Origin: Pedobacter frigiditerrae | GTDB lineage: Bacteria; Bacteroidota; Bacteroidia; Sphingobacteriales; Sphingobacteriaceae | DNA: 64,000 nt | Direction: 5' to 3' | Assembly (NCBI RefSeq): GCF_004331645.1 | Contig: NZ_SJSK01000002.1 | Coordinates: forward strand, 806,001-870,000 | Made by a program: the position numbers and the translations under genes | In this document: in pieces, positions 43,284 through 53,217 of the stretch | Layout: every line of letters begins with the position of its first letter | Numbering within the stretch: position 1 is the stretch's first letter | The notes under the pieces: model-generated | What the model saw: only the letters and a program-made list of their open reading frames with translations | The model's database searches: none | Told to the model about the DNA's origin: nothing

Positions 43284-46280
43284 CTATTTACTTTCTTTAA
43301 TCACTATCAATAATCCTTTACCTTTTGGGATAGTTATTTGAGTTGGGATTCCAATACTTGCTCCTACCTGAAAATTTTGCACTTCTGGAACTGACAGTAC
43401 CGCCTTTGCTGGACTAATGCCCAATTTATTCCAATCTATGTTTAGAGTGATTTGGACGTCATTATCTGCCCAACTAGCAAGAGAAATCAAAGCAGCACCT
43501 TGTTTTTTGTAAACCGTAGCCAATACTTCAGCATTGCTCGTTTTAACCGGACAATTCTCAGACCAGTAACCAATCATTTTTGTGCCTTTCATACCGAAAT
43601 TATCCCAGACTTTCCAAAGTGGTCTTGGGTCGTTATTGCCCGACCAAGGTAAACGATTAGTCATTCCGTAAATCATTCCACGCCAAGGATTTCCTCCATC
43701 TTGTAACATTTCGCCCATTAAGCCAAAAGGAATTCCGCTTACTTCGGTTAGGTAAAAATCTGGCTTGTTCTTTTCGTAATCAAAATATTCGCCAAACCAT
43801 AAACGGTTTAAATACGGGAAATGTTCCATGTATAAATTAGCGCTGTTGTTAAACCCATCGGCTTTATTGTATTGATTTGCAGAGTGCAAATCTATAATCC
43901 CAGGGTGTCCATTCTGCGTTAAAACACGTTTAATGCGTTTCATTGTAATTCTGTCAAATGCAACGTCATCTAAGTAAATACCATCAATACCAACATTTTT
44001 GGTTAGCCAATTCATTCCTTCCACATAATAGTTGTGCCATCTGCTCATTCCGCTATTTACAATGGCTGCGTCTTTAATTTCTGGCACAAACCAAGCGGCT
44101 ATATAATCGTCTTTTACGTGTTCTTGCAGCCAAGAAAAGCCGCCACCTTTACCTGGCGAATAGATTTCGTGGCCTAAACTTCTCATCGGGAAAGTCTCAT
44201 AAGCTCTATTTGAAAGTTCACGAACAGTATTGTAAATCTTAACTTTCAAACCTTTAGCATGTGCCTCATCAATGTATTTTTTCATTTTGGCATGCTCAAT
44301 AAAAGGATAATTTATCCAAGGATTTATTGGGGTAGCGTGGTGAATATTTACAACACTTGCTCCAGTTGCCTTTATGCTATCAATGGTGTTATACTTATGA
44401 TAAAATCTATTTTCCCATTGAAAATCAGTATTAATGGTATGAAATGGAGTAATTAGCAAATTGAAATTATAGTAAAGCACATCGCCTTTTTTCATTTGAT
44501 GCTCACCAGTATAATTGTTGGCCAACATTGAACTTCCTTTAATGCCAACGCTTATTCCACCTTTATTTTCATTGCCCCAAGATTTAGGCAATAGTAATGG
44601 CTTTTGTAAATAAAAGTTGGTATTTAATGGTCTTACGTAATTTTCATCTCGTAATGAATATTGCAAGCCTGCATTCACGTTTCCTAACCACGTACCATCT
44701 TGATTTTTCGTGGCCACTTCCCATTTCCAATCAACCTGTTCTGGTCGCAAACCTCCTTTTTGACCTAAACCCATCATATAAGTGGCAGCAGTTTTATTGA
44801 AAGGAATATGCATTGTAACGTCTTTTAATGCCACATCTTTTAATGCTGTTACTTTTACGGTGTAAGCTAAAAAGCCATCGAACTCTAAACTTCCTACCAC
44901 ATCTATCTGCAGGCTATCGTTACTACTTTTGGCTTTCCATTGCACTGTTCCAGCCTCTTTTTTTGTGAACTCAACACCACTGTCGGTCATTTTTATGTTT
45001 TTCCCATCGCCTTTGCGCACAAAGTGAAAGTGAATATTTTCGTATAACAAGTTATTCGGCGTTGCTGTAATCTCTGTCATTTCTGGACTAAAGAAAGTTT
45101 GAATTTGTTTTGGAAAACCATTTCTATCCAATTCTACTTTCCTACCTAAAAAACTGATGTTGTTTCCAGAAATTTGCAAAGGAGTGTAAGGCGCAATAAC
45201 TGTATTTTTTTGAGCTAAAGTTGAATTTAACCAGGTTAAACGAGTCTGTTTCCAAGGTTCATTTATTCCATTTTCTTTTGCTAATTGAGCATCAACAACG
45301 ATATTTAATTGAATAGTTTGTGAAGGTGCATTTGCAGCGGAAACGATAACAGTCCCAGTGTATTTTCCAGCTTTGGCTGTTGCAGGAATAGTTACTAAAT
45401 TCCAAAATGCCTGTACTTGATTTTGAGGAACATTAACTTCTTTGCTTAATACATTTCCATCATAGGCGATTCCATCTGTATTTAAGCAAGAGATTAATTT
45501 AGAAGAAATTCTATTGCCTGTCTTATCTTTCAAATCACTGAATTTAAGCTTCACATTTTGTAAATCTTTTAAGGCATAAATTCCTAATTGAAAAGAGAAA
45601 TTTTCTCCTCTTAAAGCTTTATCAGTAAATGTTTTCTGACTTCCTTTTAATATCCAACGTTGCGGAATCTCGTCTCTCATTACGATTGGATAATTTCTAC
45701 TTTCTGGAAAAACTAGATAAGCTGGCTCTGAATTTTTTGCTTTTAGTTTAGTTATTTCATCCGCAGTTGCGATAACTTCCATTGGATAAACGCTATTGAA
45801 AGCGTCAATAGATTGAATTTCTAAAACTTTAGTGTTTTGTACTGTAGAATTAGCTTCTTTAACGGAAATCCAACTTGACAGCTTCTCTTGTTTTGGATAA
45901 ACTCCTTTTGGATAATTTGACCTACCTTCATTTTTGTACGGTTGATAATAAATGTAATAATTCCCTTGTCCACTTTCTGGTTCAAAACAAACTATTCCTT
46001 TTTCTTTATCAATGCTGAGTGGTAAAATATGTGTTATCTTTTTTCCAGTTTTAGCATCCTGAATAATAATTGCTTTTTGTTCTGGATTAGGATCGCTCCT
46101 CCGCCAAGCTATTATAACTTTAGCAATTTTACTGGTTCCAGTAAAACTCAGCAATGCTCTCTGATTACCTAGTGAGTCAGTATTCCAACTATTTTTGCCA
46201 TTTGTATATTTAATTTCTTGTGCATTAGAATAAAGTGAAATTGCGCTCAAAAACAGTATGGCTGCTATTAGTTTTTTCAT
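43284..46280 (-). CDS. Secreted glycoside hydrolase-like protein (DUF6067/DUF4091-type)
   Basis: A 998-residue protein with a signal peptide (ending LYSNAQ). An N-terminal beta domain is followed by a barrel-like region; SAKYEV-like and KVKIYNTVRELSNRA, FVPEIKDAAIVNSGMSRWHNYYVEG, GIDGIYLDDVAFDR, PGIIDLHSANQYN and MEHFPYLNRLWFGEYF segments fit large exported glycosidases, with DD/E pairs as possible catalytic acids. The C-terminus is a beta-sandwich (DVQITLNIDWNKLGIS). It resembles DUF6067. The substrate is not known, though uptake genes for other glycans lie further on. It is a minus-strand monocistron. Confidence 0.6.
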   Translation of the reverse strand: MKKLIAAILFLSAISLYSNAQEIKYTNGKNSWNTDSLGNQRALLSFTGTSKIAKVIIAWRRSDPNPEQKAIIIQDAKTGKKITHILPLSIDKEKGIVCFEPESGQGNYYIYYQPYKNEGRSNYPKGVYPKQEKLSSWISVKEANSTVQNTKVLEIQSIDAFNSVYPMEVIATADEITKLKAKNSEPAYLVFPESRNYPIVMRDEIPQRWILKGSQKTFTDKALRGENFSFQLGIYALKDLQNVKLKFSDLKDKTGNRISSKLISCLNTDGIAYDGNVLSKEVNVPQNQVQAFWNLVTIPATAKAGKYTGTVIVSAANAPSQTIQLNIVVDAQLAKENGINEPWKQTRLTWLNSTLAQKNTVIAPYTPLQISGNNISFLGRKVELDRNGFPKQIQTFFSPEMTEITATPNNLLYENIHFHFVRKGDGKNIKMTDSGVEFTKKEAGTVQWKAKSSNDSLQIDVVGSLEFDGFLAYTVKVTALKDVALKDVTMHIPFNKTAATYMMGLGQKGGLRPEQVDWKWEVATKNQDGTWLGNVNAGLQYSLRDENYVRPLNTNFYLQKPLLLPKSWGNENKGGISVGIKGSSMLANNYTGEHQMKKGDVLYYNFNLLITPFHTINTDFQWENRFYHKYNTIDSIKATGASVVNIHHATPINPWINYPFIEHAKMKKYIDEAHAKGLKVKIYNTVRELSNRAYETFPMRSLGHEIYSPGKGGGFSWLQEHVKDDYIAAWFVPEIKDAAIVNSGMSRWHNYYVEGMNWLTKNVGIDGIYLDDVAFDRITMKRIKRVLTQNGHPGIIDLHSANQYNKADGFNNSANLYMEHFPYLNRLWFGEYFDYEKNKPDFYLTEVSGIPFGLMGEMLQDGGNPWRGMIYGMTNRLPWSGNNDPRPLWKVWDNFGMKGTKMIGYWSENCPVKTSNAEVLATVYKKQGAALISLASWADNDVQITLNIDWNKLGISPAKAVLSVPEVQNFQVGASIGIPTQITIPKGKGLLIVIKESK

Positions 46281-46411
46281 CAGAAAAAGAGTTTATAGGG
46301 TTAGAACTGGTAAATTTAATTTATTTCTTTATTGTTTAACTAGTAAGTGAAAATTTTAGGGGATAATTGGGCCAGATTATTTAACCAAAAGGTTTATTGG
46401 CTTATTTTTCT

Positions 46412-46419
46412 TAATTTTG
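46412..46419 (+). promoter_or_regulatory. Candidate -7 box of the YihY gene
   Basis: TAATTTTG matches TAnnTTTG and lies 20 bases before the ATG at 46439. No convincing -33 box was seen at the standard distance. Confidence 0.35.
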
Positions 46420-46438
46420 GATAACACTAAATGCCAGG

Positions 46439-47362
46439 ATGTACTCAATCACATTAAAAAGGTCTAAATTATTTTGCTCACATTTAAGAATAGCATTTAA
46501 GTTATTTAGAAAAAACGACCCCTTGCGTTTAGCAGGTGCTACTGCCTTTTTTGCAAACTTTGCTTTACCCCCAATTTTACTTATCCTGATTAGATTATTT
46601 GGTTTTTTTGTTGACAGAAGAACATTGGCAACAAGAATATTTGAGCGATTAAATAGTATTTTGGATGAAAGTGGTACAGCTCAAATTAGACAAACATTAA
46701 GAAATATTAGAGGAGTTGATTACAATTGGTGGGGAACAATATTAAGCTTTGTGTTTTTCATTTTTGTAGCAACGACCCTTTTCAATGTCATTAAAAATTC
46801 AATGGAGCAAATCTGGAAGATTGGTGTAAAAGAGAAATTGGGTATTTTATTTACACTTAAGATAAGAGGGCGCTCAATGACTATTATCTTATTAGCAGGA
46901 ATTTTATTCTTTGTGGGCATAATAACCGATGGTATACAAGCAATTATTGGAGGCTATATTAATAGCGCTGCGCCAACATTTGGGAAAGTATTTCTTTCTA
47001 TCTTAAATCAAGTTTTATTTATACTAATTGTTACAACTTGGTTTACGGTTTTATTTAGATTTTTAACCAATGGCAGACCAAGCTGGAAAACAGCAATACG
47101 AGGTGGCTTATTAACCGGAATTTTATTTACACTCGGGAAATTTATTTTACGAATTGCATTACCATTGAGCAATATAGGCAACATTTACGGTGCTTCGGGC
47201 TCAATTATATTGATTATGCTATTCGTATTTTACTCTTCTTTTATTTTCTACTATGGTGCTTGCTTCGTTAAGGTACTTAGCGATAACATTGCACACGGAA
47301 TCCGTCCTATAAAAGGTGCTTTCCTGTACGAATTGAAAGAAATAGTAAAAGAAAAAGACTAA
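46439..47362 (+). CDS. YihY/BrkB family membrane protein
   Basis: A 307-residue protein with about six hydrophobic helices. The family pattern is visible: RLAGATAFFANFALPP near the start, VDYNWWGTILS, LFRFLTNGRPSWKTAIRGGLLTGILFTLGKFI, and YGASGSIILIMLFVFYSSFIFYYGACFV near the end. YihY-type proteins are inner-membrane proteins of unsettled function (formerly misnamed ribonuclease BN). Its stop overlaps the stop of a convergent minus-strand gene by 4 bases. Confidence 0.9.
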   Translation: MYSITLKRSKLFCSHLRIAFKLFRKNDPLRLAGATAFFANFALPPILLILIRLFGFFVDRRTLATRIFERLNSILDESGTAQIRQTLRNIRGVDYNWWGTILSFVFFIFVATTLFNVIKNSMEQIWKIGVKEKLGILFTLKIRGRSMTIILLAGILFFVGIITDGIQAIIGGYINSAAPTFGKVFLSILNQVLFILIVTTWFTVLFRFLTNGRPSWKTAIRGGLLTGILFTLGKFILRIALPLSNIGNIYGASGSIILIMLFVFYSSFIFYYGACFVKVLSDNIAHGIRPIKGAFLYELKEIVKEKD

Positions 47363-47637
47363 TTAGTTGGTAAACCAACCCTCTCAAAACCTTGCATTTC
47401 AAAAACGGCTAGCTTATTTAACAGATTGCAATGTAACGTTCCAAAAAAATTGAAAATTCCACTTTCATTTTTTCCTTCAATACAGATTGTTTCTTTTAAG
47501 ATTTCGCTTTGTGCTAAATTTTGGTCGGTAAGCAACAAATTTTCGTCCTGAATAATTACATCTTTAGCCTCAATTGCGAACTCTTTTAGTAGTGCTAGAA
47601 AGCTTTGTCCGTTAAGTAGTAGTTCTTTGATATTCAT
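47359..47637 (-). CDS. Small protein of unknown function
   Basis: A 92-residue protein, soluble, acidic and Leu/Asn-rich, ending GLPTN. The TAG stop is shared with the end of the YihY gene (4-base overlap), which is common for real convergent genes. It has no motif I recognise and no signal peptide. It is in a good coding context but unidentified. Confidence 0.5.
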   Translation of the reverse strand: MNIKELLLNGQSFLALLKEFAIEAKDVIIQDENLLLTDQNLAQSEILKETICIEGKNESGIFNFFGTLHCNLLNKLAVFEMQGFERVGLPTN

Positions 47638-47682
47638 AGCGATAGGTTTATGGTTAGGTATGCAAACTATATCAATTTTAAA

Positions 47683-47719
47683 GCCAAAAAAATGGATAAA
47701 CTAATTAAAGTTTATCCAT
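47683..47719 (-). terminator. Terminator of the barrel gene at 47.7-48.3 kb
   Basis: ATGGATAAAC (47692-47701) and its complement (47710-47719) pair around an 8-base loop; the minus-strand read continues into a run of T. It lies just after the barrel gene end at 47747. Confidence 0.85.
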
Positions 47720-47746
47720 CAATTTTTAAGACAAAGGGATGATATT

Positions 47747-48334
47747 CTAGAATAACTTATAAGCCAAGCCTAGTGTATATAAATTCAGTTTTGTAGATTG
47801 ATAACCTGCTTCATTTATCTTAGATAAACCCAATTCGTAGCGCAAATCAATACCTAATTTACCAAGGTCTACTCCGGCACCAAATTGCCATGCAAAAGAT
47901 TGATCTTTAAATTTACCACTAAAGGCAGCAGAAGCAGCTTGAGAAAAATTTTGATCTTCATTTAACAGAAAAGAAACTACTGGCCCTGTATTTAAACGTA
48001 GACCAACGCCAGCTGCACCTAATTTTGTTCCTACTAGAACAGGTACATCAATGCTAGTAAATTTAACTTCATTTTCTTGTCCAACGCTATTTACTAAAGT
48101 AGTATTCTTACCTGATAAATAAATTTCCGGTTGTAAATGAAGTCCTGCAGCACCTATACGAGCCCATACACCTGCATAATAGCCAGCTTGATTGTCACTA
48201 CTGAAAGTATTAGTAGTATTAAATTTAGAAAGATTCATTCCACCTTTTAAGCCAAACTGAAAAGAAGGAAGCACTTGGCTAAATGCAAAAAAACTGCAGC
48301 AAATTAGCAATAGGGTAAAACTGATTTTTTTCAT
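47747..48334 (-). CDS. Outer membrane beta-barrel protein
   Basis: A 195-residue protein. The signal peptide ends near AFSQ. Alternating strands (FGLKGGMNLSKF, WARIGAAGLHLQPEIYLSG, FGAGVDLGKLGIDLRYELG) and a Phe C-terminus (ALGLAYKLF) mark a small barrel of the OMP_b-brl_2 group. Such proteins sit in the outer membrane. It has its own strong terminator. The role is unknown; it resembles the barrels near gldA in type only. Confidence 0.78.
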   Translation of the reverse strand: MKKISFTLLLICCSFFAFSQVLPSFQFGLKGGMNLSKFNTTNTFSSDNQAGYYAGVWARIGAAGLHLQPEIYLSGKNTTLVNSVGQENEVKFTSIDVPVLVGTKLGAAGVGLRLNTGPVVSFLLNEDQNFSQAASAAFSGKFKDQSFAWQFGAGVDLGKLGIDLRYELGLSKINEAGYQSTKLNLYTLGLAYKLF

Positions 48335-48471
48335 AATGAAATAACAATAATTTAAACGAAAATGTTTTAACGTAAAACTAATAATATTTTTAATTGAAAG
48401 CTAAAATGCGTAGTTTTATTAATTCCTATAGAAATTCAATGCAAATAATGGATATAATTCCTCAATATTGA

Positions 48472-50247
48472 ATGGACTTTACATTTAACGCTTACGCAAT
48501 ATTTCTCATAGCCTGCGGTTGCACAACAATCCTTTTATCATATTATATATTTCGTAGAGGTGGAGACACCGTGAAGTGGTTTTCAATGATGATGTTGTCT
48601 AATGCCATTTGGTCTATTGCTTATGGTTTTGAGCTCGCAAGTGCTACACTCTATCAAATGAAATTTTTCATCAACATCGAATATGTTGGCATCGCTACTT
48701 TACCTTTAAATTGGTTCATATTTTCATTAAACTTTTGTGGCAAGGAATGTTGGTATAAAAAACCTATTAACCTAACCTCAATTTTAATTTTCCCAATCCT
48801 TACTATTTTAATGGTTTGGACAAATTCTTTCCATCATCTACATTATAAACATCTAACTATAACAGAAGAAGGTCCCTTTCCCATGTTGGCTATTGATACT
48901 GGGCCTTGGTATTTAATTTTCACTATTTATTTTTATCTCTTACTTGCGGCTGGTTGTTATCTCATCTTAATAAAATTCAAATCTTCTGACCCAATATATA
49001 GAAGGCAAAACTACAGCATTATTATAGCTGCATTTATTCCTTGGGTAGCCAATGTGTCTTATTTATTAGGGTTTAGGCCATTTGGGCATATTGATGTAAC
49101 TCCGTTTGCATTTATAATGACTACCTTTTTAACATTGATTGGCATTTACCGTTTTAAGCTTTTTGACATTATCCCCATTGCTAGAGAAAAGGTATTAGAA
49201 TTGATGCAAGATGGTTTTTTCATTTTAGACCAAAAAAATAGAATTATTGATTATAACAAGTCAACAAAACAATATATTAATTTAGGCGAGAAAGTTAATT
49301 TGATTGGCGCTTCAATTGAGGATGTATTACCTGACCAACCTGAACTTTTTGAAAGAATTAAAGCAAGAAACCCAGGCAAAGTTGAGCTAACGTTATTAAA
49401 AGATGGAAACAAGCTCAATTTAGAAGCTGAAACCTTGTTTTTAAATGACTCAAAAATCAATAGTGATTTTAGCATTATCAAACTACAAGATTTAACTAAT
49501 GTTAAAAAAGAGGCTAACAGGGTAAGAGATCAAGCTAGAGAATTAGAAAAATTAAATCAACTTAAAGATAGGATATTCTCTATCATAGCACATGATTTAA
49601 GAGGGCCATTGGTAAACTTATCTGAAGTTTTAAAAATGATTGCTAATGACCAGATTACCATAGATGAATTTAAAGATATTTCACCTACACTTAGTAAAGA
49701 TATTATCTACACAACAGATTTATTAGAAAACATTCTTCATTGGTCTAGGAGTCAGTTAAAGGGATTTGGCATTAAAAAGGAGTTTTTTGATTTGCGCAAC
49801 TTAATTATCAATGAAATTAATTACCATTTACCCGCAGCGAGTCTTAAGGAGATAAAAATTATCCACGATGTTTTTCCTGGTGAAATGGTGTACGCAGATA
49901 TACTGATGATTCAAATTGTGATACGGAACATTTTGAACAATGCGATTAAGTTCTGTAATAGAAATTCAGAAATACTTATTACTGCTGTTTATCAGAAGGA
50001 AGGAAAAATGCTCGTTTGTATTCAGGATAATGGAGTGGGCATAGCTAAAAAAATAATAGATAAATTATTTACAGACGAAAATATATCAACAAGGGGAACG
50101 CTAAATGAAAAAGGAACTGGACTAGGTTTAGTAGTATGTAAAGATTTTATCAATAGAAATGATGGTGATATTACCGTTACCAGTGTTGAGGGAGCTGGAG
50201 CAAAATTCTGTATTACGCTACCTACCTCCAAAAAAATAGGAGCCTAA
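48472..50247 (+). CDS. Sensor histidine kinase with 7TM and PAS domains
   Basis: A 591-residue protein. Seven hydrophobic helices (residues ~5-225) form a HisKA_7TM-type sensor. A PAS-like segment (EKVLELMQDGFFILDQKNRIIDYNK) follows from ~240. A coiled linker leads to the HisKA H-box with His374 in IIAHDLRGPLVNL, then N-box IVIRNILNNAIKFCN, G1 DNGVGIA and G2 GTGLGLVVCKDF. It should autophosphorylate in response to a membrane or small-molecule signal. No response regulator is adjacent, so its partner is elsewhere. Confidence 0.9.
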   Translation: MDFTFNAYAIFLIACGCTTILLSYYIFRRGGDTVKWFSMMMLSNAIWSIAYGFELASATLYQMKFFINIEYVGIATLPLNWFIFSLNFCGKECWYKKPINLTSILIFPILTILMVWTNSFHHLHYKHLTITEEGPFPMLAIDTGPWYLIFTIYFYLLLAAGCYLILIKFKSSDPIYRRQNYSIIIAAFIPWVANVSYLLGFRPFGHIDVTPFAFIMTTFLTLIGIYRFKLFDIIPIAREKVLELMQDGFFILDQKNRIIDYNKSTKQYINLGEKVNLIGASIEDVLPDQPELFERIKARNPGKVELTLLKDGNKLNLEAETLFLNDSKINSDFSIIKLQDLTNVKKEANRVRDQARELEKLNQLKDRIFSIIAHDLRGPLVNLSEVLKMIANDQITIDEFKDISPTLSKDIIYTTDLLENILHWSRSQLKGFGIKKEFFDLRNLIINEINYHLPAASLKEIKIIHDVFPGEMVYADILMIQIVIRNILNNAIKFCNRNSEILITAVYQKEGKMLVCIQDNGVGIAKKIIDKLFTDENISTRGTLNEKGTGLGLVVCKDFINRNDGDITVTSVEGAGAKFCITLPTSKKIGA

Positions 50248-50264
50248 ATTTAATTAGACTCCTA
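50236..50264. repeat. Weak hairpin between convergent genes
   Basis: ATAGGAG-C-CTAA pairs with TTAG-A-CTCCTAT, one mismatch, 6-base loop, without a T run. It overlaps the kinase stop region. Confidence 0.35.
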
Positions 50265-50286
50265 TCTTAATGGTTTAATCCTTGTT

Positions 50287-50586
50287 TTAATGTCCCGTTA
50301 CCTCATCTATCGCTTGTTGTTCTTTTAATGCATCAACATTATTTTTGTTTCCAAAATTTTGTGTTTTCTCTGCAAAATAAGAAAGTATATCAACAATAGT
50401 ATCCAAGTTATCTGCAACTCTTTGGTGCATATCAGGCAAGTCTTTATCTAGCTTTTTATCTCCAAGTTCAATATTATCGACTTCAATTTTACCAATTTTT
50501 TGAATGATGGCTTGCTGAGAGTGTTGTAAATCTTCTAACTCTCTCACTATCTTTTCCATTAATTCGAACTTCTTTAGCGTATCCAT
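50287..50586 (-). CDS. Small helical protein of unknown function
   Basis: A 99-residue protein, highly charged and helical with heptad-like Leu/Ile spacing (LEDLQHSQQAIIQKIGKIEVDNIELGDKK...IVDILSYFAEKT), consistent with a coiled coil. No signal peptide or membrane segment. I do not recognise the family. It is convergent with the 7TM kinase gene. Confidence 0.5.
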   Translation of the reverse strand: MDTLKKFELMEKIVRELEDLQHSQQAIIQKIGKIEVDNIELGDKKLDKDLPDMHQRVADNLDTIVDILSYFAEKTQNFGNKNNVDALKEQQAIDEVTGH

Positions 50587-50721
50587 AATTGTATTATTAT
50601 TAACGTTAATATTTAATATTATCCATTATAGAACGTATTTTTTAATAAAAAGTTTGAATTATCTCAATTGCTATTGCAATTACAATAAATAACTAATATT
50701 TTAGTTTAAAAATACACCATT

Positions 50722-51870
50722 ATGAAAAAGTTCATTTGTGCCCTCACTTTTGCATTAATCTATCAATTCGGATTTGCACAGTCTACAGTTTTGGATAAAG
50801 AGAAATTGCTTGAATTCTATCAAACTCAAAGATATGCCGACGCTGCTCAATATCTGCAAAGCATTTACCCGGCTGATACTAAGGATGTAAAAGCATTAAG
50901 TCAAATGGCATATTGCAATATGATGGCGGGTAAATTACCAGATGCTGAAAAAAGCTATTTAACGATTAATGAAATTCAGCCAAATACGTTACCTGTTCTA
51001 TTTAATTTAGCCAATATAAATTCCAGAAGAGGTAATGATTTAAAGGCAAAAAGCTATTTAGAAAATATTGTAAAACTAGACAGCACAAATTTTAATGCTG
51101 TTAAACAATTAGCTGGCTTAATAAAAGATAGTTTACAGTTAAAAATTGCTTATTTAAAAAAAGCTAATTCTCTAAATACAGCAGATGCTGATGTAGCAAC
51201 TGACTTAGCGCAAGGGTATAGAGATTTACAACAATGGGCATTAGGTTACCAGGTTTTAAAAGTTGCCATTGCTGCGGATACTAGCAATCTATTTCTGCTA
51301 CAAGCGCAGTTACCTTTTGCAAATGAATTAAAAAAATATAAGGAAGTAATTTATGTTGGCGAGAAATTGTTAAAAGATGGTGCTGATGCAAATGTAGTTA
51401 AGGATGTAGGTAAAGCTTATTACTACTTAAAAAATTATGAGAAGTGTATTAGTTATTATCAAATGCTTGAAAAGGTTGATAAACAAACCGAAATGACTCT
51501 TTACATGATGACTTTGAGTTATCGTGAATTAAAGAATTTAGACATGGCCACAACTTATGCAAAGAAAACCATTGAAGAAGGAATTTCTCCAAACACAAGT
51601 ACTTACTATAATTTGCTTGCTGGATTACAAGAAAGCAATGGCAAGTTAACAACGGCAGCATCTTCCTATAAAAGAGGTTTAACTTTTAGTGAAAATAGCA
51701 GCATTTATTATAGACTTGGTTTATTGTACGATTTAAAATTAAAGCAGGTGAAAAATGCATTTACTTATTACAACCTTTACCTTGCCAGTAAGCCAGATGC
51801 TAAAGTAGAAAAGGATCAAATTGATTATGTAACAGGTAGATTAGCTGATTTAAAATCGCTTACGAAATAG
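50722..51870 (+). CDS. Secreted TPR-repeat protein
   Basis: A 382-residue protein with a signal peptide (ending FGFAQS). About eight to nine TPR-like units follow (e.g. QMAYCNMMAGKLPDAEKSYLTINEIQP, KAYYYLKNYEKCISYYQMLE, YYRLGLLYDLKLKQVKNAFTYYNLYLASKP). Exported TPR proteins usually act as binding scaffolds in the periplasm. Its 3' end overlaps the convergent DUF4268 gene by 11 bases. No specific role is visible. Confidence 0.85.
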   Translation: MKKFICALTFALIYQFGFAQSTVLDKEKLLEFYQTQRYADAAQYLQSIYPADTKDVKALSQMAYCNMMAGKLPDAEKSYLTINEIQPNTLPVLFNLANINSRRGNDLKAKSYLENIVKLDSTNFNAVKQLAGLIKDSLQLKIAYLKKANSLNTADADVATDLAQGYRDLQQWALGYQVLKVAIAADTSNLFLLQAQLPFANELKKYKEVIYVGEKLLKDGADANVVKDVGKAYYYLKNYEKCISYYQMLEKVDKQTEMTLYMMTLSYRELKNLDMATTYAKKTIEEGISPNTSTYYNLLAGLQESNGKLTTAASSYKRGLTFSENSSIYYRLGLLYDLKLKQVKNAFTYYNLYLASKPDAKVEKDQIDYVTGRLADLKSLTK

Positions 51871-52321
51871 ATTCGAAGATTGGTTTAACATCCACCCAGA
51901 ATTGATCTAAGGCAATTATTCTTGGTTTTAAGAAAGAGATTAATGCTTGCCAATCATTCTGATTGAAAATACTTATGCCATCTAAAGTGGCAGATATTCT
52001 GGCTAAAGGCACCCCAAAATCGTTTTCTGTTTCGGCTTCCCAAAGCCAATCTTCATTTAAAGTTTCATTAAACAACATTTTGAAAGCCTTAAATTGCTTA
52101 AAATACAACGCTCGAATTTCCTGATTATGATGGGTAATATCTATAGAAATTATTACCTGCCTTTGCTCGGCATTCATTTTAAAAAAGATATGTTTTACTC
52201 CTGTTTTGTAGTTTACCCAATTAATTTCTAAACCTTCAGCTGATGGGATGGGTTTCATGTATTTCCCAAATGTTATCCAGAATTGCTGGCGTAGCTTAGA
52301 AGCTTCCTCTTTACTGTACAT
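51860..52321 (-). CDS. DUF4268 domain protein
   Basis: About 153 residues from the Met at 52321, which precedes the conserved SKEEASKLRQQFW start; the upstream start would add an unconserved leader. Motifs KHIFFKMNAEQRQVIISIDITH and EDWLWEAETENDFGVPLARI match DUF4268, a small cytoplasmic domain sometimes linked to restriction or defence genes. None is seen here. It overlaps the end of the TPR gene by 11 bases. Confidence 0.8.
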   Translation of the reverse strand: MYSKEEASKLRQQFWITFGKYMKPIPSAEGLEINWVNYKTGVKHIFFKMNAEQRQVIISIDITHHNQEIRALYFKQFKAFKMLFNETLNEDWLWEAETENDFGVPLARISATLDGISIFNQNDWQALISFLKPRIIALDQFWVDVKPIFESIS

Positions 52322-52454
52322 TGTTTTTATAATTGTTTCAGCTTTAACAAAATTCTGGGCTATTTGAAAGATTTTTTTCAAAGCTAAGGTTCTTTAAAAT
52401 GATACAGGTTTTTGTAACTGAACCTTTGTTAATTAAACCTGATAGCAGTGGAAG

Positions 52455-52513
52455 CCTTTTTGTCATCCTGAGCGCCTGCCTGCGGTAGGCAGGTAGTCGA
52501 AGGACAAAAAAGG
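52455..52513. repeat. GTCATCCTGAGC-family element with an inserted hairpin
   Basis: CCTTTTTGTC (52455-52464) and GACAAAAAAGG (52503-52513) form outer arms. The core reads GTCATCCTGAGCG ... TAGTCGAAGGAC, with a 19-base hairpin inserted between them (CCTGCCT/AGGCAGG, 52475-52493). The uninterrupted form is seen at 16.81 kb. Confidence 0.65.
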
Positions 52514-52615
52514 TTGAAACGATTAGCAGGACTGATTTTTCAAAAGAACCACGACCTTTGTTTTTCTAAAGATTTTTGTTCCTTGCTCTTTGCTACTTAT
52601 TCTTTAATCTTTAAT

Positions 52616-53203
52616 CTATTTATTTCCCATCAACCTAGCCACATACTTCCCGATAATATCAAATTCTAAATTAACGGTATCTCCAACTTTAACCTCGTGT
52701 AAATTGGTATGTTCAAATGTATATGGAATTATAAAAACAGAGAACTCATCAGCCTGAGAATTAACAACGGTTAAACTGATACCGTTTACACATATAGAGC
52801 CTTTTTCTACCGTCACATTTCCTAAAGCTGCATCATATTTGAAACGATATTCCCAACTTCCATCTAGCTCATTTACTAAAATACATTTAGCAGTTTGGTC
52901 TACATGGCCTTGCACAATATGACCATCTAAACGAGCATTCATTTGCATACAACGCTCTAGATTTACCTTGCTACCTACTTTTAAATTGCCAAGACTAGTT
53001 TTATTTAACGTTTCTTCAATGGCGGTAACGGTATGAACATTATCGCTTAATGACACAACAGTTAAACAAACGCCGTTATGCGCCACACTTTGGTCTATTT
53101 TTAATTCGGCACAAATAGAAGAATTTACAGTAAAATGGATATTTGTTCCTTCTTTTACAATGTTTTTTACTTCGCCAAGCGTTTCTATTATTCCTGTAAA
53201 CAT
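52616..53203 (-). CDS. ribE: Riboflavin synthase (alpha subunit)
   Basis: A 195-residue protein with two lumazine-binding repeats: MFTGIIETLGEV and the second ...CMQMNARLDGHIVQGHVDQTA. The segment VAHNGVCLTVVSL and its repeat ICVNGISLTVVNS are typical. It turns two 6,7-dimethyl-8-ribityllumazine into riboflavin plus the pyrimidine precursor. It is a trimer in the cytoplasm. No other rib gene is adjacent. Confidence 0.95.
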   Translation of the reverse strand: MFTGIIETLGEVKNIVKEGTNIHFTVNSSICAELKIDQSVAHNGVCLTVVSLSDNVHTVTAIEETLNKTSLGNLKVGSKVNLERCMQMNARLDGHIVQGHVDQTAKCILVNELDGSWEYRFKYDAALGNVTVEKGSICVNGISLTVVNSQADEFSVFIIPYTFEHTNLHEVKVGDTVNLEFDIIGKYVARLMGNK

Positions 53204-53217
53204 TTTATGAGATTATT

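Noticed and set aside
51860..52321. Restriction or defence system at the DUF4268 gene
   Set aside because: The domain is sometimes found near such systems, but no methylase, nuclease or related gene is nearby.
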